From Bacteroidota bacterium (GTDB lineage: Bacteria > Bacteroidota > Bacteroidia > Bacteroidales > Dysgonomonadaceae): a stretch of DNA of 64,000 nt. Each line of letters begins with the position of its first letter. Position 1 is the stretch's first letter. The position numbers were made by a program, and so were the translations under genes. The notes beneath the pieces are model-generated. The model searched no databases. It saw only the letters and a program-made list of their open reading frames with translations, and was not told the origin of the DNA. Where the stretch lies: the NCBI GenBank assembly GCA_023424395.1, contig JAFADY010000063.1, positions 1 through 64,000 on the forward strand, given 5' to 3'. Positions 26,840 to 36,693 of the stretch are shown here, piece by piece.

Positions 26840-28138
26840 ATGAAAACTATACCGTTAATTTTTGCTTTTTTAATTTCGTCGTTTATGGAAGTTTCGGCAC
26901 AAAATGAGGATGTACGGGCCGCTATGAATGACTTTCGGTATTCGGATGCCTTGAAACTTTTAGAGAATTTACCCGAAAGCAGAGACAACTTGCTGCTGAA
27001 AGCAGAAAGTTACCAACAACTGTATGATTACACCTCGGCCATTGCCTATTACGAAAAAGCCATCGCAGCCGATCCCGATTTTTTGCCGTCTTATATCGCC
27101 ATGGCGGAATGCCAATATCAAGCCGGCGATGCCGATGCATCTTTGAAATATTGGCGATTGGCCAATGATCTTTCGCCCGATAACCTTTTCCTGAAGACCA
27201 AAAAAACCATGGCGCATTATCGGGCCAGCGATTGGAAAGGGACTATTGAGTCTGCTAATCATATTTTTCGCACAGATTCTATTCCCATGTTATTGCGCAT
27301 GATGGGCGACGCCTATCTTTATTCCGCAAACGGCGATTCCGCCATTTGGTATTACAACAAAGCTATCGAAAAAAATCCGGCAGACCACGTAGCTGTTTTA
27401 AAATTAGGAAATGTTTATCACAGCGCAAAATTTTATGACTCAACCATCGAGTTAACCAATAAATATTTATCGCGAATAAATAACAAGCACAAAGCCATTG
27501 GCCAGCTTAACGGCATGGCGAATTATTCGGCAGGAAATAATCAAAAAGCTCTCAACAGATTGATGGAGAATATTATACTTGGCGATAGTTCTTATACAAC
27601 GAACTATTATCTGGGCATGACTTTTTATGCCATGAGATCTTATTCAAATGCCGCTACGTGGTTGGGAAAAGCTTATAATTTTAACTCAGATATTAACTTG
27701 CTTTATTATTACGGTACGGCTCTTGCTCATACTTCGGAACGACAAAAAGGCATTAAAATACTTTTAGAGGGAGTTTCCATTATTGAGGAAATGAACGAGA
27801 TGATGTACGACTTCGACTTCTCGCTTGCCAATGCGCATTTACGCTCTTCCGACTACAATAAAGCGGTACAATATTTTAAGTCGGCTTACAACAGACAACC
27901 CGACAAATATCACTTGTTCTATAACATCGCGTACGCGTACGATTCGATGAAAGACTACAAAAACGCCATCAGCTATTATGAGCAATTTGTTAAATCCAAA
28001 CCCGATCATATTGATTTGGACAAAGAGATAGATTTTAGCGATTTAACTCAACTTCGTTCTGCCGAAGATTTTTATAAAATAGCCGCTACGCGGATAGATG
28101 AACTTAAGAAGGAACAGTTTATGAAAGGGAAGAAATAA
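26840..28138 (+). CDS. TPR-repeat periplasmic protein
   Basis: A signal peptide (MKTIPLIFAFLISSFMEVSAQ) is followed by about 400 residues of tetratricopeptide repeats. Examples are AIAYYEKAIAADPDFLPSYIAMAECQYQAGD, SAIWYYNKAIEKNPADHVAVLKLGNVYHSAKFYDS and NAISYYEQFVKSKPDHIDL. It is a protein-interaction scaffold and no enzyme motif is present. As the last gene after BlaI, BlaR1-TonB and the broken TonB gene, it is probably a target or partner of that signalling module. Confidence 0.87.
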   Translation: MKTIPLIFAFLISSFMEVSAQNEDVRAAMNDFRYSDALKLLENLPESRDNLLLKAESYQQLYDYTSAIAYYEKAIAADPDFLPSYIAMAECQYQAGDADASLKYWRLANDLSPDNLFLKTKKTMAHYRASDWKGTIESANHIFRTDSIPMLLRMMGDAYLYSANGDSAIWYYNKAIEKNPADHVAVLKLGNVYHSAKFYDSTIELTNKYLSRINNKHKAIGQLNGMANYSAGNNQKALNRLMENIILGDSSYTTNYYLGMTFYAMRSYSNAATWLGKAYNFNSDINLLYYYGTALAHTSERQKGIKILLEGVSIIEEMNEMMYDFDFSLANAHLRSSDYNKAVQYFKSAYNRQPDKYHLFYNIAYAYDSMKDYKNAISYYEQFVKSKPDHIDLDKEIDFSDLTQLRSAEDFYKIAATRIDELKKEQFMKGKK

Positions 28139-28147
28139 GCGAATAAA

Positions 28148-29140
28148 TTAAGGATTATATTTTGAGATCCTTAATATTTCTTCTGCCGTTTCCTGAAGCA
28201 ATTCACGCGGTGTTTTTTTTGTGTTTTTCATGTATTGGTCAACCATGCGCCATCCAATAAATTGTCCGGCGCGTGGTGCGGATTCGGGCGACAACGTAGT
28301 TGTGTAAGGGGCGTCTGTTATGTATCGGGCGGCAAGATAAGGGTCGGTGCTGTAAAGATGTTTTTTCTCAATAATGGCGTGCCATATTTGTCTTTCGTTT
28401 TGTGTGCTCCATTGCATTTGATTGGAGGTATAACCCAGCAAGATTTCCGGTTTTTTTTCGGGTAATAAGGCGTCTAACAGATATAATATTTTACCTTCGT
28501 TAATCATGGTTTGTAATAAGTCTTTCGGCTTATTTTCCGGAACAAACTCCGATAATATCCACGCTTTAAGGTAATCTCTCGAAATATATTCAGGCGACAT
28601 GGTTGTGAGTTGGTAAGGCTCAAAAAAAGCGGCATACAACCCATAATCGCGTCCCAGATATTTGTCCAATGACAATGAGATAAGAGAATCCGCAACAATT
28701 ACATTTTGTTTTAATCCCGATACGTGAACGTAGAAAGCCGGCAGTTTTTTATCTAAAATATCCTTAGCTCTTATTGATGCCGTAGTCAATTCATCCTCTA
28801 CATCCGATAGATCCGAAAACTTTGTTATTGTCTCTGAGTAAAGTTTATAAAGCTGCGGATGAGAGAAATATTTTTGTAATTGATTCAAATCAATTTTGTT
28901 ATTTCCGACAGCCACTCGGCTGAAGTAGGGAAGCAGATTTTTATATTCGGTTTCCAACGCAAGAGCTTTTGCATCGGATGGAGAGGTTATGTATTCCAAT
29001 AAATCTTTATCGAAACGAATAATTTCTACCCGATGATCGGATATTGTGCCTTCGGATTCGGCTGATGATTGGCTGTTGGCGCTTGAGCAACTTAAAGTAA
29101 CCAACACAACAGCAGTAATTACGGCAAAAAATGTTCGCAT
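28148..29140 (-). CDS. gldB: GldB-like lipoprotein
   Basis: This 330-residue protein has a lipoprotein signal (MRTFFAVITAVVLVTLSCSS, Cys in the lipobox). It shares with GldB the order IIRFDKDLLEYI, VHVSGLKQNVIVADSLISLSLDKYLGRDYGLY, FEPYQLTTMSPEYISRDYLKAWI, NEGKILYLLDALLP and an end resembling GPRAGQFIGWRMV. GldB is linked to gliding and type IX secretion in Bacteroidota, but members also occur in non-gliding species, so motility is not implied. The start at 29140 fits the signal peptide better than 29149. It converges on the TPR gene with 9 bp between. Confidence 0.83.
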   Translation of the reverse strand: MRTFFAVITAVVLVTLSCSSANSQSSAESEGTISDHRVEIIRFDKDLLEYITSPSDAKALALETEYKNLLPYFSRVAVGNNKIDLNQLQKYFSHPQLYKLYSETITKFSDLSDVEDELTTASIRAKDILDKKLPAFYVHVSGLKQNVIVADSLISLSLDKYLGRDYGLYAAFFEPYQLTTMSPEYISRDYLKAWILSEFVPENKPKDLLQTMINEGKILYLLDALLPEKKPEILLGYTSNQMQWSTQNERQIWHAIIEKKHLYSTDPYLAARYITDAPYTTTLSPESAPRAGQFIGWRMVDQYMKNTKKTPRELLQETAEEILRISKYNP

Positions 29141-29188
29141 AGTTATCAAATTTTTTGATTTTTAGCGGACTTAATCCGTAAATGAATA

Positions 29189-31594
29189 TCAATTGAACAT
29201 ATCGTCAATTCCTTCACTTTCCTGTATAGGTTCTTCTTTATAATAATAACCTGCGGAATAATTTCTGTTGGTTGCACAAGGGTTTTTGTATTCTTCCGGA
29301 ATTTCGAATACGCCATCGTCTTTAAAAGGCAAATTAGAGTCGGCATATATCTTTTGGTAGAATAGTCCGTGAATGGGCAAGGCGGCGCTTGCTCCTTGTC
29401 CGAAAGCCATTCTGTCGAAGTGAATGGATGGCTCTTCACCGCCGACCCAACATCCGGCAACCAATTCAGGAGTAAACGACATGAACCAGGCATCGGAGTT
29501 GTCGTTGGTTGTTCCGGTTTTTCCTCCCATTTCGCCCTTTAAGTTGTAAACTCTGCGTAATCTACTTCCGGTACCGCTTTGAGTAACTTCTTTCAGCATA
29601 TCCAGCATCTTGTATGAAGTACTTTCGCTAAATATCTCCTGCATTTTAGGAACAAAGTTGCCGACTACATTCCCGAAAGAATCCTCGATTCGGGTAACCA
29701 TGATGGGATCTACTCGAATTCCTTTATTCACAAAGGATGTGTACGCTCCCACCATTTCGTAAACCGATGCATCGTTAGGGCCCAAAGCCAGCGAAACAAC
29801 TGGGTCTATTTTGCTTTTCAATCCGAAAGATTTGAGCAATCTGGTAAAAGCGTATGGCGAAAAAAGTTTCATCAGATAAGCGGTAACCCAGTTACTGGAA
29901 TTAGCCAATCCCCATTTGATGGTAACGTAAGCTCCCACGCTTCTTGCGCCCGGGTTTTTCGGCGTCCAAGCTTCGCCCGATTCGGCAATAAGCGTTTGCG
30001 GAACGTGGCTCATGCCGTCGCAAGGCGTCATTCCTTCTTCCATGGCGAGCGTGTAAAGATAGGGTTTGATGGTAGAGCCGATTTGACGTTTTCCGGTGCT
30101 CACCATATCGTATTTAAAGAATTTGAAATCGGGGCCGCCTACATAGGCTTTTACTTGTCCGGTAATAGGGCTCATGGCCATAAATCCTGTGCGTAAGTAG
30201 CTTTTATGGTAACGAATAGAATCCCAAGGCGTCATTAAGGTATCTATTTCGCCTTTCCACGAAAAAACCTTCATTTCCACCGGTTTATCTTTAAATTCGG
30301 TAATTATCTTTTCATCGCTCATGCCGGATTTTTTCAGCGCTCTGTATCGGTCTGTTTGTTTAAGCGAAGTTACCATCAGCGTTTCTATCTGATCGGAAAC
30401 GCGACTTGCATACGGAGCATATCTTTTGCCTCTTTTTTCTGCGGTGAATTGCTTTTGCAAATATCCTCCCAAATGTTCTTTAACTGCTTCTTCGGCATGT
30501 TTCTGAATGCGGGTGTCTATGGTGGAGTATATCTTAAGTCCGTCGGTATAAATATTATAATTAGATCCGTCGGCTTTTTGGTTTTTGTTGCACCATCCGT
30601 AAAGCGGATCGTTTTCCCAAGAAATGGAATCCTCCACAAATTGTTGTATTTGCCACGAAGGATAGTTCTTTTTATCGGGTTTGGCGGCCATCATTACTTT
30701 TGCTAAATGCTGTCTGTAATACGGAGCCGGGATATCCACGTGCGAAGCACGGTTGAAGTCGAGTTCCAACGGAAGTTGTTGCAACGAATCCTTTTCGCGA
30801 GCAGTCAGGTGTCCCGACTTTTGCATTTGGGCCAAAACAACGTTGCGCCTGCTTGTTGTAACTTCAGGCCTTCTGAGTGGGTTGTATAACGAGGAGTTTT
30901 TCAACATACCTACCAACATGGCCGATTCTTCTATGTTGAGGTCTATGGGCCTTTTGTTAAAATAAGTGCGCGCTGCAGATTCAATGCCTACGGCGTTGTA
31001 GTTGAAGTCGTATTTATTGAGATATAAATTGATGATTTCGTCTTTGGTGTAAAAACGTTCAAGTTTTGTGGCAATAACCCATTCAATAGGCTTTTGCACG
31101 AAACGCTGCATTTTGTTATTTGCCCTGGGCGAATATAATAATTTGGCCAACTGTTGCGATATGGTACTTCCACCGCCACTGCTTTCATCTTGCAGCAAAA
31201 CGGTTTTAAAAACAGCTCTTCCCAAACCGATTGGATCAATTCCCGAATGGGAATAATATCGGATATCTTCCGTTGCAACAAGTGCATCGATAAGATGTGG
31301 AGACAGATCGGTGTAGTCTACAAAAATACGGTTATCGTCACTTTCAGAGAAAGTAAATAAAAGCTCGTCATCGGAGGAAATAACTTGCGAAGCATATTTG
31401 TCTATCGGGTTTTCAAGTTCATTGATTTGAGGCAGGTAACCGATTGCTCCGGTGGAGATTAGCAGGAACGCGATGATATTTCCCACTACAAAGATGCCGA
31501 AAAGTATCCAAAGCCACTTAACGAAGTTATATTTTCTGTCGGAGCTTTTTTGAGACTTTTTGTTTTTATCCTGATTATTAATTTTTTTACTCAT
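29189..31594 (-). CDS. Class A penicillin-binding protein 1A
   Basis: This 801-residue bifunctional peptidoglycan synthase has a short basic cytoplasmic tail and one TM helix (FGIFVVGNIIAFLLISTGAIGY). The GT51 domain contains DALVATEDIRYYSHSGIDPIG and GGSTISQQLAKLLY. The transpeptidase domain has the SxxK nucleophile in QIGSTIKPYLYTLA, SSN in ANSSNWVTAYL and KTGT in GGKTGTTNDNSDAW. It polymerises and cross-links glycan strands in the periplasm. The C-terminus is acidic. Confidence 0.95.
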   Translation of the reverse strand: MSKKINNQDKNKKSQKSSDRKYNFVKWLWILFGIFVVGNIIAFLLISTGAIGYLPQINELENPIDKYASQVISSDDELLFTFSESDDNRIFVDYTDLSPHLIDALVATEDIRYYSHSGIDPIGLGRAVFKTVLLQDESSGGGSTISQQLAKLLYSPRANNKMQRFVQKPIEWVIATKLERFYTKDEIINLYLNKYDFNYNAVGIESAARTYFNKRPIDLNIEESAMLVGMLKNSSLYNPLRRPEVTTSRRNVVLAQMQKSGHLTAREKDSLQQLPLELDFNRASHVDIPAPYYRQHLAKVMMAAKPDKKNYPSWQIQQFVEDSISWENDPLYGWCNKNQKADGSNYNIYTDGLKIYSTIDTRIQKHAEEAVKEHLGGYLQKQFTAEKRGKRYAPYASRVSDQIETLMVTSLKQTDRYRALKKSGMSDEKIITEFKDKPVEMKVFSWKGEIDTLMTPWDSIRYHKSYLRTGFMAMSPITGQVKAYVGGPDFKFFKYDMVSTGKRQIGSTIKPYLYTLAMEEGMTPCDGMSHVPQTLIAESGEAWTPKNPGARSVGAYVTIKWGLANSSNWVTAYLMKLFSPYAFTRLLKSFGLKSKIDPVVSLALGPNDASVYEMVGAYTSFVNKGIRVDPIMVTRIEDSFGNVVGNFVPKMQEIFSESTSYKMLDMLKEVTQSGTGSRLRRVYNLKGEMGGKTGTTNDNSDAWFMSFTPELVAGCWVGGEEPSIHFDRMAFGQGASAALPIHGLFYQKIYADSNLPFKDDGVFEIPEEYKNPCATNRNYSAGYYYKEEPIQESEGIDDMFN

Positions 31595-31704
31595 AGTTTG
31601 TTTTGAAAATCCAAATTTATCGAGTTTGTTATGAATTTACAGGCAAAAGTAAGCAAAAGCATTGAATTCAAGAAAGAAGAAGTATTAAAAATAATTTTAA
31701 AGAA

Positions 31705-31735
31705 TTGAGAGCGCCATTTGAAATGACACTCTCAA
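31705..31735 (-). terminator. Hairpin downstream of the DUF2007 gene
   Basis: TTGAGAG (31705-31711) pairs with CTCTCAA (31729-31735), and inner CATTT with AAATG. It stands directly after the stop of the minus-strand DUF2007 gene. No long T-run follows, so it may act as an mRNA end stabiliser. Confidence 0.45.
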
Positions 31736-31742
31736 GATTCTG

Positions 31743-32162
31743 TTATCTCAATATCCATTGTTTCTCACAATCAAAACAAGTAAATAATTTTTTGTATGCG
31801 GGAAAACAAAATCCCAAAATCAGGTATGGAATAAAAGTAATTAAGTTAGCCTTTTTGCCTTTGGCAATATTGTCGGAATTGCAAAACGGACAAGTATTTT
31901 CGTCGGCGATTTCCGATTTTTTTACTATAAGCACATCGCGGTTCGTTTCGGGTTCAAATTGCAAAATTTTCATCGCTTGTGCGACGTCTTTTTCCCGAAC
32001 TTGCAGTTTCACGCCACCGATGGCGTTGGAGTAAAAATTATGTACTTGTACGGTCATTTCGTCCTGCAGGAAGGTTTCAATTCCTTCCGATTCTAACCGG
32101 GCGCGAATCACGTAGGCTTCGTGAGGATATGTAAAGGTTTTTATGGTGGTAAGTTTATACAT
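31743..32162 (-). CDS. DUF2007 protein with zinc-ribbon-like Cys pairs
   Basis: The 139-residue protein starts with a DUF2007 domain (TFTYPHEAYVIRARLESEGIETFLQDE, GGVKLQVREKDVAQAMKIL), which resembles small signal-transducing ferredoxin-fold domains. It continues with CPFCNSDN, a hydrophobic segment (LITFIPYLILGFCFP) and CFDC. The paired Cys could bind zinc. The family has no established role. It ends 11 bp upstream of the tldE-like gene's stop side, on the same strand. Confidence 0.82.
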   Translation of the reverse strand: MYKLTTIKTFTYPHEAYVIRARLESEGIETFLQDEMTVQVHNFYSNAIGGVKLQVREKDVAQAMKILQFEPETNRDVLIVKKSEIADENTCPFCNSDNIAKGKKANLITFIPYLILGFCFPAYKKLFTCFDCEKQWILR

Positions 32163-32173
32163 GCTTTTAAAAA

Positions 32174-33493
32174 CTACAATCCGCTAAAATCCACTCCTTC
32201 AAACACCAACGACGGAATACGCCACGAACGGTTAAGCAAGGGGTCGTTTCCGGTTTCGGCGAGCGAGTTCCACAGCGAGATCATGTTTCCTGTAACGTTC
32301 ATTTCGGAAACGGGTGTGGTCAATTTGCCGTTTTCGATAAGAAAACCCTCAATTCCGTAGGAAAAATCGCCTGTGGAACTGTTGCTGTTTCCACCGTTGA
32401 AGCCTGTTACGAGAATTCCGTTGTCTATGCCGGCAACCAGCCCGTCGAGATTTTTATTTCCGGTTTGAAGTACTAAAATAGATGGATTGGCAATGGTGGG
32501 TTCCACGTTCATTTTCAGAGCGTTGTAAGTATCAATGTAATAGGTTTTGAGCACGCCTTTATCAAAAATCGTGCGACGTTTGGTTGCCACACCTTCGCTG
32601 TCGAAATATCGTGCGCCGGAGGCGCCGATGAGATGTGGTTCATCGATGAGTGTGAATTTGTCGCTTCCGACTTTTTGGCCGATTTTGTCCAGTAAAAATG
32701 AGTTTTTTTGTTGCAATGCTGAACCGTAAAGCGCCGACAACATAGGGCGAAGCATTTGTCCGGAATTCATCGGGTCGAGCACCATGGTGTATTTCCCCGA
32801 TCTTACTTTTTGCTGGCCGATTTTTTGCAACGTGCGTTGCAGGGCTTTCGCGCCTATATCGCCTTTTTCGAGTTTGTCCATAAACAATGCCGATTCGTAC
32901 CAATAAGATGATGGACGAGCTTCGCCGTCGCCTCTCACCGAAACACTCGCAGAAAGCGAATACCACGAGTTTTTCGTTTCACCTTCAAAGCCGTTGCTCG
33001 TGAGTTGATAACTGAAACCGTTACCATCGGCATACGACGATTCCACGGAGATAATTCGTGGGTCTTTTCCCATGGCTTCTTCGGCCACGGCTTTTGCCAT
33101 TGCCACTTTTTTGTCGGGGTCGGTAGCGTCGAATTTCGGATCAAACAGTTGCAAGTCGGGTTTTCCGCCTTTGTAGTAGCGAGATGGCTCGGGCAATGCG
33201 CGCGCTTCGTCGGGAGCCAAATAACGGGTGGCTTCAATTCCGTTTTTGATGAACGATTCCAACTCTTTTTTGTCCAATCGGTTTGTTGAGTAGGTGCCGT
33301 AGCGACCATCCACAAACAATTGCAGACTCATTCCACCTTCCGATGCCTGTTGGAGTTTATCCATTTTTGCATCGCGTAACTCAAAAGACGAGTTTGAACC
33401 CGAATAGAGATTCACTCTCGCTTGGCGGCATCCGTTTTTCAGCGCGTAATCCAATGCCCATTGCGCTAATTTTTTATGTTCGTTTGAAATCAT
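32174..33493 (-). CDS. tldE: TldE/PmbA-like partner of TldD metallopeptidase
   Basis: This 439-residue protein is of the TldD/PmbA family without the HExxxH zinc motif, as in the TldE/PmbA partner. Typical segments are SFELRDAKMDKLQQASEGGMSLQLFVDGRYG and FDSEGVATKRRTIFDKGVLKTYYIDTYNA. The C-terminal NSSTGDFSYGIEGFLIENGKL is conserved in the family. TldD and TldE form a heterodimeric protease that cleaves unfolded peptides, antitoxin CcdA and some RiPP precursors. The start at 33493 (MISNEHKKLAQWAL) was chosen by family. It lies 92 bp after tldD. Confidence 0.9.
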   Translation of the reverse strand: MISNEHKKLAQWALDYALKNGCRQARVNLYSGSNSSFELRDAKMDKLQQASEGGMSLQLFVDGRYGTYSTNRLDKKELESFIKNGIEATRYLAPDEARALPEPSRYYKGGKPDLQLFDPKFDATDPDKKVAMAKAVAEEAMGKDPRIISVESSYADGNGFSYQLTSNGFEGETKNSWYSLSASVSVRGDGEARPSSYWYESALFMDKLEKGDIGAKALQRTLQKIGQQKVRSGKYTMVLDPMNSGQMLRPMLSALYGSALQQKNSFLLDKIGQKVGSDKFTLIDEPHLIGASGARYFDSEGVATKRRTIFDKGVLKTYYIDTYNALKMNVEPTIANPSILVLQTGNKNLDGLVAGIDNGILVTGFNGGNSNSSTGDFSYGIEGFLIENGKLTTPVSEMNVTGNMISLWNSLAETGNDPLLNRSWRIPSLVFEGVDFSGL

Positions 33494-33585
33494 GTTTTTA
33501 AATAGTTTTGAGTTAATAGTTCTGAGTTTTGAGAAAGTGAAAATCATCTCGAAATCTCCAAGTTCTCAAGCCCCCTCTCCAAGTC

Positions 33586-35109
33586 TCAACTTTCTCCGCC
33601 AACGGTTAATTTACTCACCAATGCCGAAGGCATACCGCAGGTAACGGGACACGACTGTCCGTTTTTTCCGCAAGTCCATGTGCCGTTGTCGATTTGGTCG
33701 TTATCGGCAACCATCGTGATATCGGCAAGTGCTTTGGGACCGTTTCCGATGATATTGATGTCTTTGATGGGCTGTGTGAGTTCTCCGTTTTCGATCAGAT
33801 ACCCCGATTTTACGAAAAACGTGAAATCGCCTGCGCCGATCTGTACTTGTCCGTTGGTGAATTTATCCACGAAAATTCCGCTTTTCACGGATGCGATAAT
33901 GTCTGATTCTTTTATATTGCCGCTTTCCATGTATGTTGCCCGCATGCGCGGCATCGGCATATTGCGGAACGATTCGCGCCTTCCGTTTCCGGTGGACGGA
34001 ATGCCGTAATGCTTGGCACTAATGCGGTCGTGCAGATAACTTGTGAGTACGCCGTTTTTCACGATATACGTTTTTTGCCCGTCAACACCTTCATCGTCGA
34101 TGTTTACGGAGCCACGATTGAACGGAATAGTGCCGTCGTCCACAACGCTGATGTGGTCGTTGCAGATTTTTTTGTTCAATTGGTCGGAGAAAATGGAAAT
34201 GTTTTTTCGATTAAAATCCGCTTCAAAAGCGTGGCCGATAGCTTCGTGCAGCAAAATGCCCGAGCCGCCCGAACCCATTACTACCGGCATTTCACCGCCT
34301 TTGGGCTTAATGGCTTTAAACAAAACGGCAGTATTTTCTACTGCTTCGCGCGCGATGGTGTCAATTACTTCGTTCGTCAGAAACTCAAAGCCTTTGCGAT
34401 AAGCACGCGTCGAATAACTGTTTTCGATTTTTCCGTTTTCTTCCATGATGCACAGAGCCGTAAGCGAAACCATGGGGCGATAATCATAGTATTGCACTCC
34501 ATCGGAGCTGCAAAACAGAATGTGGGACGTGGCGTCGTTGAGTGATGCCGATACTTTTTGAACTCGTTTATCGAGCGCAAAAACTTTGTCGTTCAGCTTC
34601 TGCAGATAGGGAATTTTGTCTTTCAAAACCACCTTTTCCCACGATGAGGTTACCGGATAATAATTGTGAGTCAACCGTTTTTCGGTTAGTGCGACAGGAT
34701 TCGATTTTTTGCTGCTCGATGCGATGCGTGCTGCTGTACGTGCTGCTTTTTGCATTTCGTCGACCGTGATGTTTTCCACGTAGGCATAACCTGTTTGGTC
34801 GCCTGAAAGCACACGCACACCCATGCCGAAATCGATGTTTGAGTTGCAGCGATTCACGTTGCCGTCTTGCAGCACAACGTTATTGTTAAAGGTGTGTTCG
34901 AAAAAGAGGTCGGCATAATCGCCTCCTTTTTCCAATGCGGCCGCGAGCACTTTTTGCAAATCGGCATTGCTCACGCCAAAATGATTCATCGCTGCTGCTA
35001 CAGCCGATTTATTTGTTGCATTATTTGCAGACAAGCCTACAATGGATGGCGCTGCCAATGAACCGAGTACGGCTATACTGCCTGATTTAATAAATTTTCG
35101 TCTGTCCAT
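33586..35109 (-). CDS. tldD: TldD metallopeptidase with twin-arginine signal
   Basis: This 507-residue zinc peptidase has the active-site helix LLHEAIGHAFEADF (HExxxH) and the family segments GMGVRVLSGDQTGYAYVENI and GRRESFRNMPMPRMRATYMESG. The N-terminus MDRRKFIKSGSIAVLGSLAAPSIVG is a textbook Tat signal, with RRKFIK followed by a hydrophobic stretch and a small-residue cleavage region. Export is therefore likely, unlike E. coli TldD, which is cytosolic. The TldE partner at 32174 has no comparable signal, which poses the question of where they meet. Confidence 0.92.
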   Translation of the reverse strand: MDRRKFIKSGSIAVLGSLAAPSIVGLSANNATNKSAVAAAMNHFGVSNADLQKVLAAALEKGGDYADLFFEHTFNNNVVLQDGNVNRCNSNIDFGMGVRVLSGDQTGYAYVENITVDEMQKAARTAARIASSSKKSNPVALTEKRLTHNYYPVTSSWEKVVLKDKIPYLQKLNDKVFALDKRVQKVSASLNDATSHILFCSSDGVQYYDYRPMVSLTALCIMEENGKIENSYSTRAYRKGFEFLTNEVIDTIAREAVENTAVLFKAIKPKGGEMPVVMGSGGSGILLHEAIGHAFEADFNRKNISIFSDQLNKKICNDHISVVDDGTIPFNRGSVNIDDEGVDGQKTYIVKNGVLTSYLHDRISAKHYGIPSTGNGRRESFRNMPMPRMRATYMESGNIKESDIIASVKSGIFVDKFTNGQVQIGAGDFTFFVKSGYLIENGELTQPIKDINIIGNGPKALADITMVADNDQIDNGTWTCGKNGQSCPVTCGMPSALVSKLTVGGES

Positions 35110-35218
35110 AAAATGGTTTTTTGGATAGTTTTTTCAGTTTTGAAGTGTAAAAATACACAATAGTTTATAATATAGACGCAAACAGTAAGGTTTTGATTAC
35201 ATGAAAAAGCGTTTTTTT

Positions 35219-36454
35219 TTATTTAATTTGCAACATTCCCACCAGCCTGTCAAATCTTCTACCGGGAGCTCGATGATAAACTAAAATCAAATATTCGTTT
35301 TCCGTATCGTAATAATTTCCTTCGACTGACGAAGTGGAAAAGCCTTTTAGTGCGGGCGCCAAATATTGATAATTGTAAGCTCCTTGCTTCAAGAGTAAAG
35401 CTCCATTGTATTCGTTGGTTTCCTGATTGAATATCATTTTGTTGTTATCTGAAAATGTATTATAAGTAAACTCGCCATTCAAAAATATCTCTTCCCATGA
35501 AGCTTGTCCGGAAAGTGTAAAATGTACCATAAAATAATCTGCTTCCACGTCGGAATCGTAAGCATCGGCATTGCGGACGAAAAAACGTCCGTTTTGATCT
35601 TCATCGTACTGCCGCGCTTTTCTCGATCTGAAATCATCTTTATAAACCAAAGAGTGAATAAAAGGAGTATCGAAGAAAGTTTCATAAATATTCAGTCCGT
35701 TGTATTGTCGGCTCACGGTTTCGAAACGACGGTATTCGTTCCCGGCTTCAAAGATCAACAGGGGATTGTGCTCAAAAACCAATCTATTTGGGTGGATATA
35801 AGTTGGTTTCAAATTACTTCGTTTGTTGTCCATTCTATTGTTTTGCTGCACTGTAACAAACAGTTCGTTCATCGGATCGCGAAGCGGCAGCGCTGTATGG
35901 TTAATTTCAAAAGCAAGCTGTTGATGCTCTCTGTTAATATCGATATCCGTATTTCCCGATATCGCCGCACTGATACGAAGTTTCGGGTCTAAAACAGAAA
36001 AACAAGCCGTTAACAAAATATTATCAGGATTGCTGTCATCTGATACAATTACCGCATAGTTGCCCGGCAGTTTCAGTTGCGTTGCGCTATTGGGGAAGTT
36101 TAATTGATAATGTATGTAATTAACCGTCGTGTTTTCAGAAAAACGATAATCCTCGATGAGTTGATCGTTGAAGCCGTTGAGATATTCAATTTCGGATATA
36201 TCGGAAGCTGTCCAATCGGCATTGCAATGAATGATTCGATATCTCAAACGAGGTTCTTCTATCGACAATTTATCGAATTTTAGTGTAATTTGTTCGTCTG
36301 AATTTATTTGAATGACGGGAGGCGCAAACGCATCTCCGTTTACTACTATTTTTACGGTTTTTATATCGTGAGAAACAGGTTGTGTCCTGTAAATTTTTTG
36401 TGCAACGGAAGTTTGTACAAAAATCAATAAAATTATAACCTTACATAGTTTCAT
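35219..36454 (-). CDS. Type IX secretion system plug protein (DUF5103)
   Basis: This 411-residue protein has a signal peptide (MKLCKVIILLIFVQTSVAQ). Its beta-rich body matches the T9SS plug family: FDKLSIEEPRLRYRIIHCNADW, NYIHYQLNFPNSATQLKLPGNYAVIV, PFIHSLVYKDDFRSRKARQYDEDQNG and the end YEYLILVYHRAPG-like YLILVYHRAPGRRFDRLVG. In the known translocon the plug closes the periplasmic side of the SprA channel. It implies a type IX secretion system in this organism. The gene stands alone between tldD and the nqr promoter. Confidence 0.87.
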   Translation of the reverse strand: MKLCKVIILLIFVQTSVAQKIYRTQPVSHDIKTVKIVVNGDAFAPPVIQINSDEQITLKFDKLSIEEPRLRYRIIHCNADWTASDISEIEYLNGFNDQLIEDYRFSENTTVNYIHYQLNFPNSATQLKLPGNYAVIVSDDSNPDNILLTACFSVLDPKLRISAAISGNTDIDINREHQQLAFEINHTALPLRDPMNELFVTVQQNNRMDNKRSNLKPTYIHPNRLVFEHNPLLIFEAGNEYRRFETVSRQYNGLNIYETFFDTPFIHSLVYKDDFRSRKARQYDEDQNGRFFVRNADAYDSDVEADYFMVHFTLSGQASWEEIFLNGEFTYNTFSDNNKMIFNQETNEYNGALLLKQGAYNYQYLAPALKGFSTSSVEGNYYDTENEYLILVYHRAPGRRFDRLVGMLQIK

Positions 36455-36552
36455 TTACAACTGAATTGGTGGTTTATAAATAACTCAAAAATATGAAAAA
36501 TATTGGATGCTAAAACCCATTTTTTAATAAAGAAAAATTTCATTATTTTCTG

Positions 36553-36581
36553 TTGTATCAATTTAAAAAATCTTATCTTTG
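36553..36581 (+). promoter_or_regulatory. Promoter of the nqr operon
   Basis: TATCTTTG at 36574-36581 is a consensus -7 box and TTG at 36553-36555 the -33 element. The start would fall near 36588, leaving an untranslated leader of about 105 nt before nqrA. No riboswitch was recognised in it. Confidence 0.6.
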
Positions 36582-36693
36582 CGGTTCAAAAGGAAAATCA
36601 CGATTAATTACTCACAGCGTTAGGTTTCAGAATCCTTTAATTAGTAGTGCGTTATCCTATTGAAAATAGCATAAAGTTTTTTATAACAAAGAT

